33,899 nucleotides of DNA from Candidatus Saganbacteria bacterium (lineage in GTDB: Bacteria > Margulisbacteria > WOR-1 > JAPLLA01): the NCBI GenBank assembly GCA_026387795.1, contig JAPLLA010000048.1:1-33899 (forward strand), written 5' to 3'. Both the position numbers and the translations under genes were made by a program. This document shows positions 1-7,274 of the stretch, in pieces. Each line of letters begins with the position of its first letter. The first letter of the stretch is position 1. Below the pieces are notes generated by a model. The model saw nothing but the letters and a program-made list of their open reading frames with translations, was not told where the DNA came from and ran no database searches.

Positions 1-59
1 ATGAGGAAACAAACAAGAAAACCGTCGGATTTTTCGGCGAGGTGTCGAAAATTGCAACA
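1..59 (+). repeat. Direct repeat, left copy (DR-L)
   Basis: Bases 1-59 are identical to 3382-3440, in the same orientation. The copy may extend left of the window, so 59 bp is a minimum. Identity ends sharply: base 60 is g while 3441 is t. The two copies are 3,381 bp apart and bracket the radical SAM, small membrane and Bro-N genes. Each copy lies 60-100 bp upstream of a rightward gene. Both copies could be read as the start of a short ORF (MRKQTRKPSDFSARCRKLQ), but no Shine-Dalgarno supports translation, so this is treated as DNA- or RNA-level repeat. Confidence 0.9.
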
Positions 60-71
60 GAATTTTGGGAT

Positions 72-99
72 TTTACAGTTTATTGCTCGATATTAATTT
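72..99 (+). promoter_or_regulatory. Possible promoter of the radical SAM gene
   Basis: TTTACA (72-77) and TAATTT (94-99) are spaced by 16 bp, just after the direct repeat and 24 bp before the ATG at 123. The -10 match is weak. The position fits a short leader carrying the AAAGGGA ribosome-binding site at about 107-113. Confidence 0.3.
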
Positions 100-122
100 G
101 TACTTTAAAGGGATCAATTATT

Positions 123-2207
123 ATGTATGTACAACAAAGGACAAGTCTTCCAGCCAATATTGAGCAACATCTCCCCCCACAGGGAGCTACTTCAGTGCTC
201 CTGGTCGTACCACGTTATACACGACTTGCCTTACCCCACCATGGAGTACGCTATCTAGCAGCTACACTACAAGACAAAGAACTGCTTAGAAGAATCGCTC
301 AAGGTTCCAGGATCGAAGCATTAAGAGAGGCTGATCCTCCAAATATCCACGTAAGGATTCTTGACCTTAGCGTATCTCCATCTGATTTTGACTTGGACGC
401 TTTTCTTAAGGCTTTTGCCCCATCGCTCATAGGCGTTACTGCAAATTCACATTCAATCGGAGCAGCGTTTAAAATCGCAGGACAGATAAAAGCAAATCCT
501 GCAACTATGCGCACGGTAAAAGTTGTTGGCGGGTACTTGCCATCTGCACTTCCCAATTTTGCACTTAAAGGAGATTTTCAAATTGCGGCTATGGGTTATG
601 GGGAAGAAACTTTGGGCGAACTTGTTTTGGCACTGCATTTTCTTAAGCGAATAGATTTTTATCAATCTTTGGCAAAAATCCCTGGGATATTTTATAGAGA
701 AAGGGGAAATGAGGTTAAGGGTAATGAAAGAAGAACCCCATCGATCCCTCTTGATGATCTCCCCTTTCCACACATCGCAAACCCTCTGCAAATCTTTGGT
801 AATTTTCCGCAGCTCGTAGGCTCAAAACAGGGATTTGTGGTTGGGTCAAGGGGATGTGTTTACAGCTGCAAGTATTGTTGCGGTCCGGCAGTAACCGGAA
901 AACGGGTTTTGCACCGGTCACCAAAAAATATTTTAGCTGAGATTGAGCAACTGTATCAATTGGGAATGCGTTTTATCTTATTTGACGAAGAAGATTTTAT
1001 GCTCCGTCCTAAGGCTTCAATCACAGAATTGCTGGATGGTTTAGGAAGAATAAAACAACGCGACCCCTCTTTTGGCTGGGGAATGGAAACCCGCGGAGAT
1101 AAACTTTCAGACGCTTCAATTCATTCACTGGCTGCAGCAGGAATACAGAATATAGCTTTTGGAGTTGAAACTTTGCATGAGGGATTGGCAAGGACATTAA
1201 AAGACGATCCAAATCTATCCATTGCAGACCTTCAGCATGCAACCAGGGTTGCCCAGACCGCCGGCATCAATGTTTTCTATAATTTAATGGTAGGCACTCC
1301 TGGTTACGGTTGGAGAGAAATCCTGGCAACTGCCATTGCCTTACAAAAACAAGCACCGGATAATGCAACACCCGGAACATTTAAATATTATGCGGGCTCC
1401 CCGTTTTATAGTGATCCACTCCAGCCAGCACAACGCGAAAGCATAGAAAGGTCACACTTAACAGTCACTAACCCTGATGAAGAATATCCAATCATTGATA
1501 CCTCTGAAATGACTGAAGCAGAAATCAGGACAGCTTCAAATGAGCTTGATATGCTCCTTTTTTGTTTGGCCCAGGCAAAATTTCACCCACCAGGCAATAA
1601 CAACTGGACAACAACTGCTCATGGCATTGTCGATGCATTCAGGATTAATGCCATTTACGATTTACTTCTAAATTCCGGCGGAAAGCCGCAATCAAGAACA
1701 AGCTTGTTGAAAAATTTATCTGCAGATATTAGAACTTTCTTAGAAAAAAGATCCAGGGGGAGCAGAGGCTTTTCATCTGAAGAAGTGTCAAGAGACCAAC
1801 GGTTCGACTTTGGCATGGAGTACTGGCAATATCTGTCCTCACTTTTATCTTTAAGCATGCCCGAAGACGTGACTAACTTACTCGATCAGTTCTTGCAAAG
1901 CGTAAATGTAGAAGGAGGCCTATTACTTGCCCAGCTTCCGCTTCAAAAAATGAGAAAATTCATAGTATTCCTTGTTCAATTAGTTTATTTGCCGCTCATG
2001 GCACGCAGAAGTCCTTTTATTAAGATTGCCATAGAAAACGAGCACAGGGTATTTGAAGAGGTAAATAGACTTACTAATATAGATGTCCAAGCACTTGCCC
2101 CAAAAATAGCTCAATTTATGAGTGGAGCAACTAACTCTCTAGAAGTGCAAGGAATTTTGTTTGAAATAGAGCCTGAAGTAAAAACCCTAAAAATCCGCGC
2201 GGCATGA
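123..2207 (+). CDS. B12-binding-domain radical SAM protein
   Basis: This 694-residue protein has an N-terminal Rossmann-like cobalamin-binding-type domain (about residues 73-155, ending in a VVGGYLPSALP segment typical of this domain). A radical SAM core follows with the cluster motif C245-x3-C249-x2-C252, expected to bind a [4Fe-4S] cluster that cleaves S-adenosylmethionine. The classic DxHxxG cobalamin-ligand motif is not evident, so base-off B12 binding is uncertain. About 250 C-terminal residues match no domain I know. The frame is open from a GTG at 42, but that extension runs through the direct repeat; ATG 123 is preferred, with AAAGGGA about 10 nt upstream. Family members methylate or rearrange unactivated carbons (tetrapyrroles, lipids, natural products); the substrate here cannot be told. 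No peptide or biosynthetic partner lies next to it. Confidence 0.85.
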   Translation: MYVQQRTSLPANIEQHLPPQGATSVLLVVPRYTRLALPHHGVRYLAATLQDKELLRRIAQGSRIEALREADPPNIHVRILDLSVSPSDFDLDAFLKAFAPSLIGVTANSHSIGAAFKIAGQIKANPATMRTVKVVGGYLPSALPNFALKGDFQIAAMGYGEETLGELVLALHFLKRIDFYQSLAKIPGIFYRERGNEVKGNERRTPSIPLDDLPFPHIANPLQIFGNFPQLVGSKQGFVVGSRGCVYSCKYCCGPAVTGKRVLHRSPKNILAEIEQLYQLGMRFILFDEEDFMLRPKASITELLDGLGRIKQRDPSFGWGMETRGDKLSDASIHSLAAAGIQNIAFGVETLHEGLARTLKDDPNLSIADLQHATRVAQTAGINVFYNLMVGTPGYGWREILATAIALQKQAPDNATPGTFKYYAGSPFYSDPLQPAQRESIERSHLTVTNPDEEYPIIDTSEMTEAEIRTASNELDMLLFCLAQAKFHPPGNNNWTTTAHGIVDAFRINAIYDLLLNSGGKPQSRTSLLKNLSADIRTFLEKRSRGSRGFSSEEVSRDQRFDFGMEYWQYLSSLLSLSMPEDVTNLLDQFLQSVNVEGGLLLAQLPLQKMRKFIVFLVQLVYLPLMARRSPFIKIAIENEHRVFEEVNRLTNIDVQALAPKIAQFMSGATNSLEVQGILFEIEPEVKTLKIRAA

Positions 2208-2234
2208 AATTACTCGCCCTAACCATTTGCCACT

Positions 2235-2405
2235 TTATATCCCTAAATGAACCAAAAGCAGCCCTACTCCAAGTGCAAGCGTAAAAGCAATTGGTATTAA
2301 AGAGAAACCGATTGCTACTTTTTGGGATCGTGCCGAATTTACAGAGATTACTGTGAACACACAACTAATTATCAAAACGCAAAGCAGAATTATTTTACCT
2401 ATCAT
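2235..2405 (-). CDS. Small two-helix membrane protein
   Basis: This 56-residue protein consists almost entirely of two hydrophobic segments (about residues 2-21 and 29-54) joined by a short polar turn with Arg and Lys. The open frame extends to an ATG at 2426, but a very strong AAGGAGGAGG lies inside that extension and sits 5 nt before the ATG at 2405, which fixes the start. It lies 36 bp downstream of the Bro-N gene on the same strand and is probably cotranscribed with it. I do not recognise a family. Its size and partner would fit a holin-like or toxin-like membrane peptide, but that is only inference. Confidence 0.6.
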   Translation of the reverse strand: MIGKIILLCVLIISCVFTVISVNSARSQKVAIGFSLIPIAFTLALGVGLLLVHLGI

Positions 2406-2441
2406 TATTTCCTCCTCCTTATTCATCTTTTATGCCTGGAC

Positions 2442-3266
2442 TTACTTTTTGAGTTTCCTCTTTTTTGGGGTCTTTGGCAAATAATTTGTTTTGGTAGAAA
2501 TTCTTTTGCCTGTTTCTTGTTCAAGTTGGTCCCTGGCATCACCCGCAACCTTTCCTCCTCGATAAGCAGCTTTTTTGTTTTCATTAAATCCCTGCGCATC
2601 TTTATTCCTGGCAATTTCTGTTGTTGCTGCTTCGCTAAGCATAGAAAAAATAAGCTCTAGGTCATTCATATGATCACGTAAATTTTCCCGCCCTAGCCCC
2701 TTAAACCTTTTATATTCAGCAGGAGTCATGCCAAAAGCTGCCTTAGAAATTTCCGATGTTAAAATTGCATAATCCCGTTCTTCCTTTACTCCACGTTTAT
2801 TCCATTCATCTGTAAGCTCTTCCCGTATAGCAATCCCCCGCATCCTTTTTTCAATCCAAGCATCAGGATATCCCTTTGCTTTATATAAAGCCTTGGTTCT
2901 TTTGGTTGCCAGTTCCGGATCTTCAATCTCCTGGATCCTTTCATAACCAACCCTAGCAAGCCAACGCTTAAAGGGTTCTGCTTTAGAGGAAGGAATCGAC
3001 TGGATAATGCGAAAAACCCCTTCGGTATTAGCACAATTCATTTGTTGGATGCCACCTAAAGTTTTAACTGGAAGGGTACGTACAATTTGTACCCACCCCT
3101 TATTTAATTCCGGATCCCTTTGTTTCATTTTCTGGATATATTGCTTTGGATCCGTCGAATCAATTAATGCTAAAACTGCATCTTCTACAACAAACCACCA
3201 TTCATTCTTATAAATCACCCTTCTAATCTGTTTCCCTCTGAAAATTGCCAAGTGTTTTTCTTCCAT
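2442..3266 (-). CDS. Bro-N domain protein (antirepressor/DinD-like)
   Basis: This 274-residue protein starts with a Bro-N type domain (about residues 1-100: FRGKQIRRVIY, then EWWFVVEDAVLAL, then a Gly-Gly-x-Gln hairpin). Its middle and C-terminal part is typical of DinD/BRO-family proteins (a KRWLARVGYERI segment, LGRENLRDHM, and a basic tail rich in Lys). Bro-N domains bind DNA and are common in phage antirepressors and in mobile or SOS-linked genes. The start is ATG 3266, with AAGGAG 8 nt upstream; the longer GTG start at 3275 would sit on the ribosome-binding site. It is followed by a small membrane-protein gene. Both genes oppose the radical SAM gene, and all three lie between the 59-bp direct repeats, suggesting acquired DNA. 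Confidence 0.85.
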   Translation of the reverse strand: MEEKHLAIFRGKQIRRVIYKNEWWFVVEDAVLALIDSTDPKQYIQKMKQRDPELNKGWVQIVRTLPVKTLGGIQQMNCANTEGVFRIIQSIPSSKAEPFKRWLARVGYERIQEIEDPELATKRTKALYKAKGYPDAWIEKRMRGIAIREELTDEWNKRGVKEERDYAILTSEISKAAFGMTPAEYKRFKGLGRENLRDHMNDLELIFSMLSEAATTEIARNKDAQGFNENKKAAYRGGKVAGDARDQLEQETGKRISTKTNYLPKTPKKRKLKK

Positions 3267-3381
3267 TACAAACACTCCTTTCCATTTTTATGGTTTTATT
3301 GGACATTATACACCGTTGGTTTTTATTCTCCCACACTAGTTCCTATGAGCAATTTGCCTTCCCACATTTTTAAGGGGAACT

Positions 3382-3440
3382 ATGAGGAAACAAACAAGAA
3401 AACCGTCGGATTTTTCGGCGAGGTGTCGAAAATTGCAACA
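3382..3440 (+). repeat. Direct repeat, right copy (DR-R)
   Basis: This copy is identical to bases 1-59. It lies between the divergent Bro-N gene and the rightward gene at 3542. The sequence on its left here (ttttaaggggaac) cannot be compared because the left copy is cut by the window edge. The 266-bp interval 3267-3541 holds this repeat and the start signals of the gene at 3542, and nothing else I can identify. Confidence 0.9.
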
Positions 3441-3541
3441 TAGTAGCCCCACAGCGTGATAATAAAAATTCTACAAAATGAAATTCCCTGGAAAGAGGAC
3501 CGATAATAATACATCGAGGTTAAATAATAGGAGGTAAAAAC

Positions 3542-4426
3542 ATGGGTAAGATGTGGACAAGCTTGGTTCGATTGCCTGCAGCGGTCAAGACATTAGAGGC
3601 CGCAAAAAGAAGCGGCAAAACCGGACCAGAGGTAACGGCAGCAGTGGCTCTAATTGAGAGAATCCGCACGGGCGAGATTCCAGTAACCGAGGGAGCAACT
3701 TTTGATGCTGCACGCGCAAGAAGGACTTATGATCGTTTTTTTGCGCTTGCGTCCGGAGCCGTTATTGCCGAAGCCTCTACTGTACCCGCTCCTAAAGCTG
3801 ATTTGAACACATGGACAGAAAGCTTGTACACAAGAATCCAGAAACAGTTTGATCAAACAGCAGAAAACGATTATTTAAAAACATCCGTCGCAGGATTGGT
3901 ATCCTCCGCAGACCGAGCTTGCGTGGTCCCTGTCGATTTAGATAAAATAGTTGATTATTATGTAGAGATAGCAATGGAAACACCTTCAAGAACTTTTATC
4001 CATTACCGAAACTTCCCCACCCAACTAGAAAAGACATCAAAAGTACTTGATCAAATCCGTGGTCTTAAATCAAGCCAAATCGCTGATTTTATTATTGCGA
4101 TCGTATCAATTACTTATAAATCTGCCTGTGATCTGGAGGCTCTCAGTGTTACAGTCGCTGCTCTAAAGAACGGCTTAAAGCCTGATGAAATTATAAGACT
4201 ACTTCAAGCAACAAATATCTCGCTTGGCGCTAATAATTTCATAGCTAGAAAATCCTCACAGTTTATTGCCCTTGAAAGAATAGTTGCGGTACCGGGAAGA
4301 ACTTTTGCCGAAGCCCTGCAGCAATTAGAAAGAGTTAATACTGCTTTGCAAGAAGATAATGCCAGAGAATCAAGAAAAATGGATGAGGCAGCAGCAGCAC
4401 GAGACGAAGCATTGAGAAAAAAATAG
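3542..4426 (+). CDS. Hypothetical protein, helical with charged C-terminal tail
   Basis: This 294-residue protein resembles no family I know. It looks soluble and mostly helical. The N-terminal 70 residues are rich in Ala, Arg and Lys, and the last 40 residues are strongly charged (Glu/Arg/Lys/Ala), probably a coiled coil. There is no signal peptide or membrane segment. The start is well supported: AGGAGG lies 7 nt before ATG 3542. Its TAG stop (4424-4426) overlaps the 3' end of the opposite-strand tRNA-Glu. It is separated by that tRNA from the leftward operon of three unknown genes, with which it shares its unknown status and perhaps its origin. Confidence 0.75.
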   Translation: MGKMWTSLVRLPAAVKTLEAAKRSGKTGPEVTAAVALIERIRTGEIPVTEGATFDAARARRTYDRFFALASGAVIAEASTVPAPKADLNTWTESLYTRIQKQFDQTAENDYLKTSVAGLVSSADRACVVPVDLDKIVDYYVEIAMETPSRTFIHYRNFPTQLEKTSKVLDQIRGLKSSQIADFIIAIVSITYKSACDLEALSVTVAALKNGLKPDEIIRLLQATNISLGANNFIARKSSQFIALERIVAVPGRTFAEALQQLERVNTALQEDNARESRKMDEAAAARDEALRKK

Positions 4427-4495
4427 CCCTAACGGGGATCGAACCCGTAACTCGACCTTGAGAGGGTCGCGTCCTAGCCATTAGACCATAGGGCC
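4424..4495 (-). tRNA. tRNA-Glu (anticodon CTC)
   Basis: On the minus strand the acceptor stem is GGCCCTA pairing with TAGGGCT (one G-T pair), followed by discriminator A. The anticodon arm CGACC-CTCTCAA-GGTCG gives anticodon CTC. The T arm is ACGGG-TTCGATC-CCCGT. The length is 72 nt and no CCA is encoded. Its last three bases overlap the TAG stop of the convergent gene at 3542-4426. Confidence 0.96.
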
Positions 4496-4510
4496 ACACA
4501 AAGTTACTAG

Positions 4511-4540
4511 ATTATAATGGAAAAAGGGAAAGGGAGGCAA
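4511..4540 (-). promoter_or_regulatory. Promoter of tRNA-Glu
   Basis: On the minus strand TTGCCT (4540-4535) and a perfect TATAAT (4516-4511) are separated by 18 bp, ending 15 bp before the mature tRNA 5' end. This is a good sigma-70-type match and gives a short 5' leader removed by RNase P. Confidence 0.65.
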
Positions 4541-4552
4541 ACGGTATTATTA

Positions 4553-5275
4553 TTAAAACAACTCTCTCTGCCTGGGTTTAGATGGTGGAGTAACCGGAGG
4601 AGGAATTGGCGGCGGTTTAGGAGCTTCGATAACCTGATACTCCAACATCCCTTTTGCTTCCATCCAGGCAATAACGCGCTGATAGAAATCTCGCTCTTCC
4701 AGAGTCAACGCTGTTGTAAGTGGAATGGGCATATAATCTGTTACCCACTCCGGATCAGGATTAGGCAGCATAGTATCCATTTGCATCCAACTCCAAAGCC
4801 TGGCATAAAAATGGCTCTCCCTAAACGGTTTTATCTCTTCTGCAGCAGTTTTTTCCAGATCACGCAAAGGAGTTAAGTTTACCCACAACAATCTCCTTTC
4901 TATAACATGACCCCCTTCTGCCTTCCAATAAATAGTATCATTACCCCGTTTGTTTGCTTCCATAACATATGCTTTTACTGCTGCCAACATGATCATTACC
5001 ATCCTAACGCTGGTCTCTTTTGCAAAAAGCACTTTTTTAAAATCCAAAGCTGTTACATAATCCGATTTTCGTTCTTTGCGAAGAAGAAAACGGGTATCAT
5101 CTACTTTGATGCCGCGAATACCGTGCACAATAGTACCAAAAGCCCGGGAAAAAAAGCCTCTTCTCATTTCAAAAAGTTTCATCTGCCTGAAAAAATCCCT
5201 AAACTCCTGGCCCTCATAACGGCCAGTTCCAGGAGTTCCCCACTTTATACCTGAAACACTTCTAGTTTTTGGCAT
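4553..5275 (-). CDS. Hypothetical protein with Pro-rich tail
   Basis: This 240-residue protein is not recognised. It has a basic aromatic N-terminal part, a hydrophobic helix around residues 92-105 (VRMVMIMLAAVKAYVM) too short and mixed to be a clear membrane span, and a C-terminal Pro-rich tail (PPPIPPPVTPP) ending in RQRELF. The start is ATG 5275 with AGGAG 8 nt upstream; the frame is open to 5311 but has no signal there. It begins 12 bp after the stop of the deiminase-like gene and is the last gene of that operon, so it is probably made together with it. The Pro-rich tail suggests a protein-interaction linker (inference). Confidence 0.7.
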   Translation of the reverse strand: MPKTRSVSGIKWGTPGTGRYEGQEFRDFFRQMKLFEMRRGFFSRAFGTIVHGIRGIKVDDTRFLLRKERKSDYVTALDFKKVLFAKETSVRMVMIMLAAVKAYVMEANKRGNDTIYWKAEGGHVIERRLLWVNLTPLRDLEKTAAEEIKPFRESHFYARLWSWMQMDTMLPNPDPEWVTDYMPIPLTTALTLEERDFYQRVIAWMEAKGMLEYQVIEAPKPPPIPPPVTPPSKPRQRELF

Positions 5276-5286
5276 AGTATATACTC

Positions 5287-6783
5287 CTAAACAGAACTTG
5301 TTGGGATCCACAAAATATTACTCGCACAACGCACCCCTCCAGCATGACGCTGGCAATCCGCAAAAGGAACCTCTGTAGTTATCACTCTCAAACCCGGATC
5401 AAGTAAAGCTCTTTCCGGTTCAGAATCCCTATCCATCAACAAATCAAATTCTCCCCTAGGCAAAGGAACCGCATTACAAGCAAACGCAGGCCGATCAGGC
5501 ATTAATTTTAAAGAATAGCCGCTCTTTGCAATTACTTGTTCAACAAAACTTTGATTTTGAGCATAAAACCTACTGTGCACTCCTAACTCCCTGGTAGCAG
5601 GTGCAGGGAAAAAAACCATATCCACATGTCCATGTTTTGCAAAAACTCTGCGGTCAAAACCAAATCTTTCTAGCCGCGCTGAAGTAAAATCATCTCCCCA
5701 AAATGGGTTAACTCCAATTGCGGAAGCAAAACCCAATTTATCATAAGCAACAGCATCTCTTGCTGCTTCAGACTGCATTTGCCTATAAACATCTTTAACC
5801 GTTAATCTGCTAGCGCCCAAACTCCTTGCAAATGCAGTTAAAGATTCTGTACTATATTCCCCAATCCCAATCCCATGCACTAGATGTTCTCCCACCAACA
5901 CAGCCCGCCCTCCTTCCCCAATATTGCTTTTAAATATTTTTGTTCCCAAAGAAAGTTGTCCGCTAAGTTGTTCTAAAATAATTGCCCCGTCTTCATCCGC
6001 AAATATCTGCCCCTCAAATTGAGTAAACATATCCCTTGGCCAATCAAAAAGCTGTTTATTCTCCCCGGTAATTCCATTAACACCAATAACCCTTGCTCCT
6101 CTTGCCCCAAGCTCTCTTGCACCTTCTTCTGCCATAGGCAACGTATTGACATTACCAGAAGCAGAATGCGGCAAAAGGACCAAAACCTTATATCCAATCT
6201 CTAAAAATAGCGATGCTAAACCAAGCCTGCTTTTTACTGTTTCATTAGTTGGAGAACCAAACGCAGCACCAAAATCAAAAAGAAGTTTTGGATCATCAAT
6301 GTAATATCCGTCATCTTCTCTTCTGAGTCCAGGAAGAGTTTCTTCTCCCCTTGACCATCTTTCTATTCTACGCCTTTGGCCATAACGAACACGTTCATCA
6401 TCAACCGAATCCTTAAACGGCAAAGAAACTACTGCAACTGGTTCAACCTCCGGCCCATAAGGAAGTGTGGAAAAACAATTAATCACTTCTCTAGGTGAAA
6501 CTTCGTCTTTCCCGCTCCTGCCTAATTGTTCAAACCTTTCCCTTGCTCCGGCTGGATCAGTTAAATCCTTGGTTGCCCAAGGACGATCCTGCGCATCTTT
6601 TAAGCGCTCCCGTGCAGCCTGTTTATTCCTTTCTTCTGCAACAATCCTATACAGATTTGCACGAGTAGCCCTGGCTGCTCCAACCGCAGAGGCAGCTTCG
6701 CAAACCCTATCAAGCATTTTTAAAGCGGCATTAGCTTTCACAGTATTTGACCTCTCTTCCTCATCCCCGCACCAACTCTTCAT
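5287..6783 (-). CDS. Divergent deiminase-like (guanidine-modifying superfamily) protein
   Basis: This 498-residue protein has the ordered catalytic motifs of the pentein/GME superfamily (arginine deiminase, agmatine deiminase, peptidylarginine deiminase, amidinotransferase). They are WPRD (Asp251), EGG (290-292), GHVD (His386, Asp388) and a C-terminal GGVRC (Cys486, the nucleophile position). The GHVD and GG-x-x-C pattern resembles peptidylarginine and agmatine deiminases most. Residues 1-110 are an Ala/Arg/Glu-rich helical extension not usual in the family. These enzymes hydrolyse or transfer guanidine groups through a Cys-thiouronium intermediate; the substrate (free arginine, agmatine or protein arginine) cannot be told. 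There is no signal peptide. The start is uncertain: ATG 6783 overlaps the upstream gene by 23 bp and lacks a Shine-Dalgarno, while GTG 6741 has AGAGG about 9 nt upstream. The fold call rests on motifs read by eye. Confidence 0.72.
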   Translation of the reverse strand: MKSWCGDEEERSNTVKANAALKMLDRVCEAASAVGAARATRANLYRIVAEERNKQAARERLKDAQDRPWATKDLTDPAGARERFEQLGRSGKDEVSPREVINCFSTLPYGPEVEPVAVVSLPFKDSVDDERVRYGQRRRIERWSRGEETLPGLRREDDGYYIDDPKLLFDFGAAFGSPTNETVKSRLGLASLFLEIGYKVLVLLPHSASGNVNTLPMAEEGARELGARGARVIGVNGITGENKQLFDWPRDMFTQFEGQIFADEDGAIILEQLSGQLSLGTKIFKSNIGEGGRAVLVGEHLVHGIGIGEYSTESLTAFARSLGASRLTVKDVYRQMQSEAARDAVAYDKLGFASAIGVNPFWGDDFTSARLERFGFDRRVFAKHGHVDMVFFPAPATRELGVHSRFYAQNQSFVEQVIAKSGYSLKLMPDRPAFACNAVPLPRGEFDLLMDRDSEPERALLDPGLRVITTEVPFADCQRHAGGVRCASNILWIPTSSV

Positions 6784-7204
6784 CAGGAGGAGCACTGGTT
6801 AATAGGGAGCTGATTCTATCAGCCCTCCTTTTGGCTAGCGGGTCAACCTTATCTGTCAGTACCCCTAACATTGTTCTCGCTCTTTTTCTTTCAGGATAAA
6901 CCCGATAAGAAGCAATTTCCCGTCGGCCCTCTTGACCCCCTCCAGAAGTACGTTGCTCAATTTGAAATTGTGTACTTTGCAAATAAACTGCCAAACAATC
7001 TACAACCGCATCTTGTACCTCCGGATGAGTTAAGAGATACATGCGAATCTGGTCGCGTAAAAGTTGGTCCCTTCCAACCGCATACCTGGCAATTGCCTGT
7101 GGAGTCAGATACCCTTTTTCTAAGCTTCTAGCTACGCTGGCAGCAGGTGCAAGCCGCGCTAATGCAGAAAAAAGCCTATTCCCAGTTCTCTTTGCGCCTT
7201 CCAT
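6761..7204 (-). CDS. Hypothetical helical protein, first gene of deiminase-like operon
   Basis: This 147-residue basic protein is rich in Arg, Ala and Leu, appears helical, and resembles no family I know. It has no membrane segment. Residues 45-80 contain a mixed hydrophobic/charged stretch (QIRMYLLTHPEVQDAVVDCLAVY in part). The start is ATG 7204 with GAGGGG about 8 nt upstream. Its end overlaps the beginning of the deiminase-like gene, and the 240-residue gene follows 12 bp later, so the three form one leftward unit. The unit diverges from the solute-binding protein gene at 7275. Confidence 0.7.
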   Translation of the reverse strand: MEGAKRTGNRLFSALARLAPAASVARSLEKGYLTPQAIARYAVGRDQLLRDQIRMYLLTHPEVQDAVVDCLAVYLQSTQFQIEQRTSGGGQEGRREIASYRVYPERKRARTMLGVLTDKVDPLAKRRADRISSLLTSAPPDEELVRG

Positions 7205-7238
7205 TGCGTTTCCCCTCTATTCATTTATCGACCAAAAC

Positions 7239-7268
7239 CTGATAAATTTCACTTTCATATGCTAAAAT
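7239..7268 (+). promoter_or_regulatory. Leaderless extended -10 promoter (TRAP solute-binding gene)
   Basis: CTGATA (7239-7244), an 18-bp spacer and TGC-TAAAAT (TAAAAT at 7263-7268) are followed after 6 nt by ATG 7275. There is no Shine-Dalgarno in the gap. A transcript starting at the usual distance would begin at or next to the start codon. Confidence 0.55.
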
Positions 7269-7274
7269 TAAGCC

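Noticed and set aside
42-122. N-terminal extension of the radical SAM gene from GTG 42
   Set aside because: It lies mostly in the direct repeat, has no ribosome-binding site, and the B12-binding region begins well after ATG 123.
1-3440. Template/variable repeat pair of a diversity-generating retroelement
   Set aside because: The two repeats are identical with no adenine-linked differences, lie outside the genes, and no reverse transcriptase is present.
3252-3443. Rightward ORF through the right repeat reading GFFGEVSKIAT
   Set aside because: It overlaps the start of the well-supported Bro-N gene, lacks a start signal and reads the repeat in a different frame from the 31-codon ORF of the left copy.
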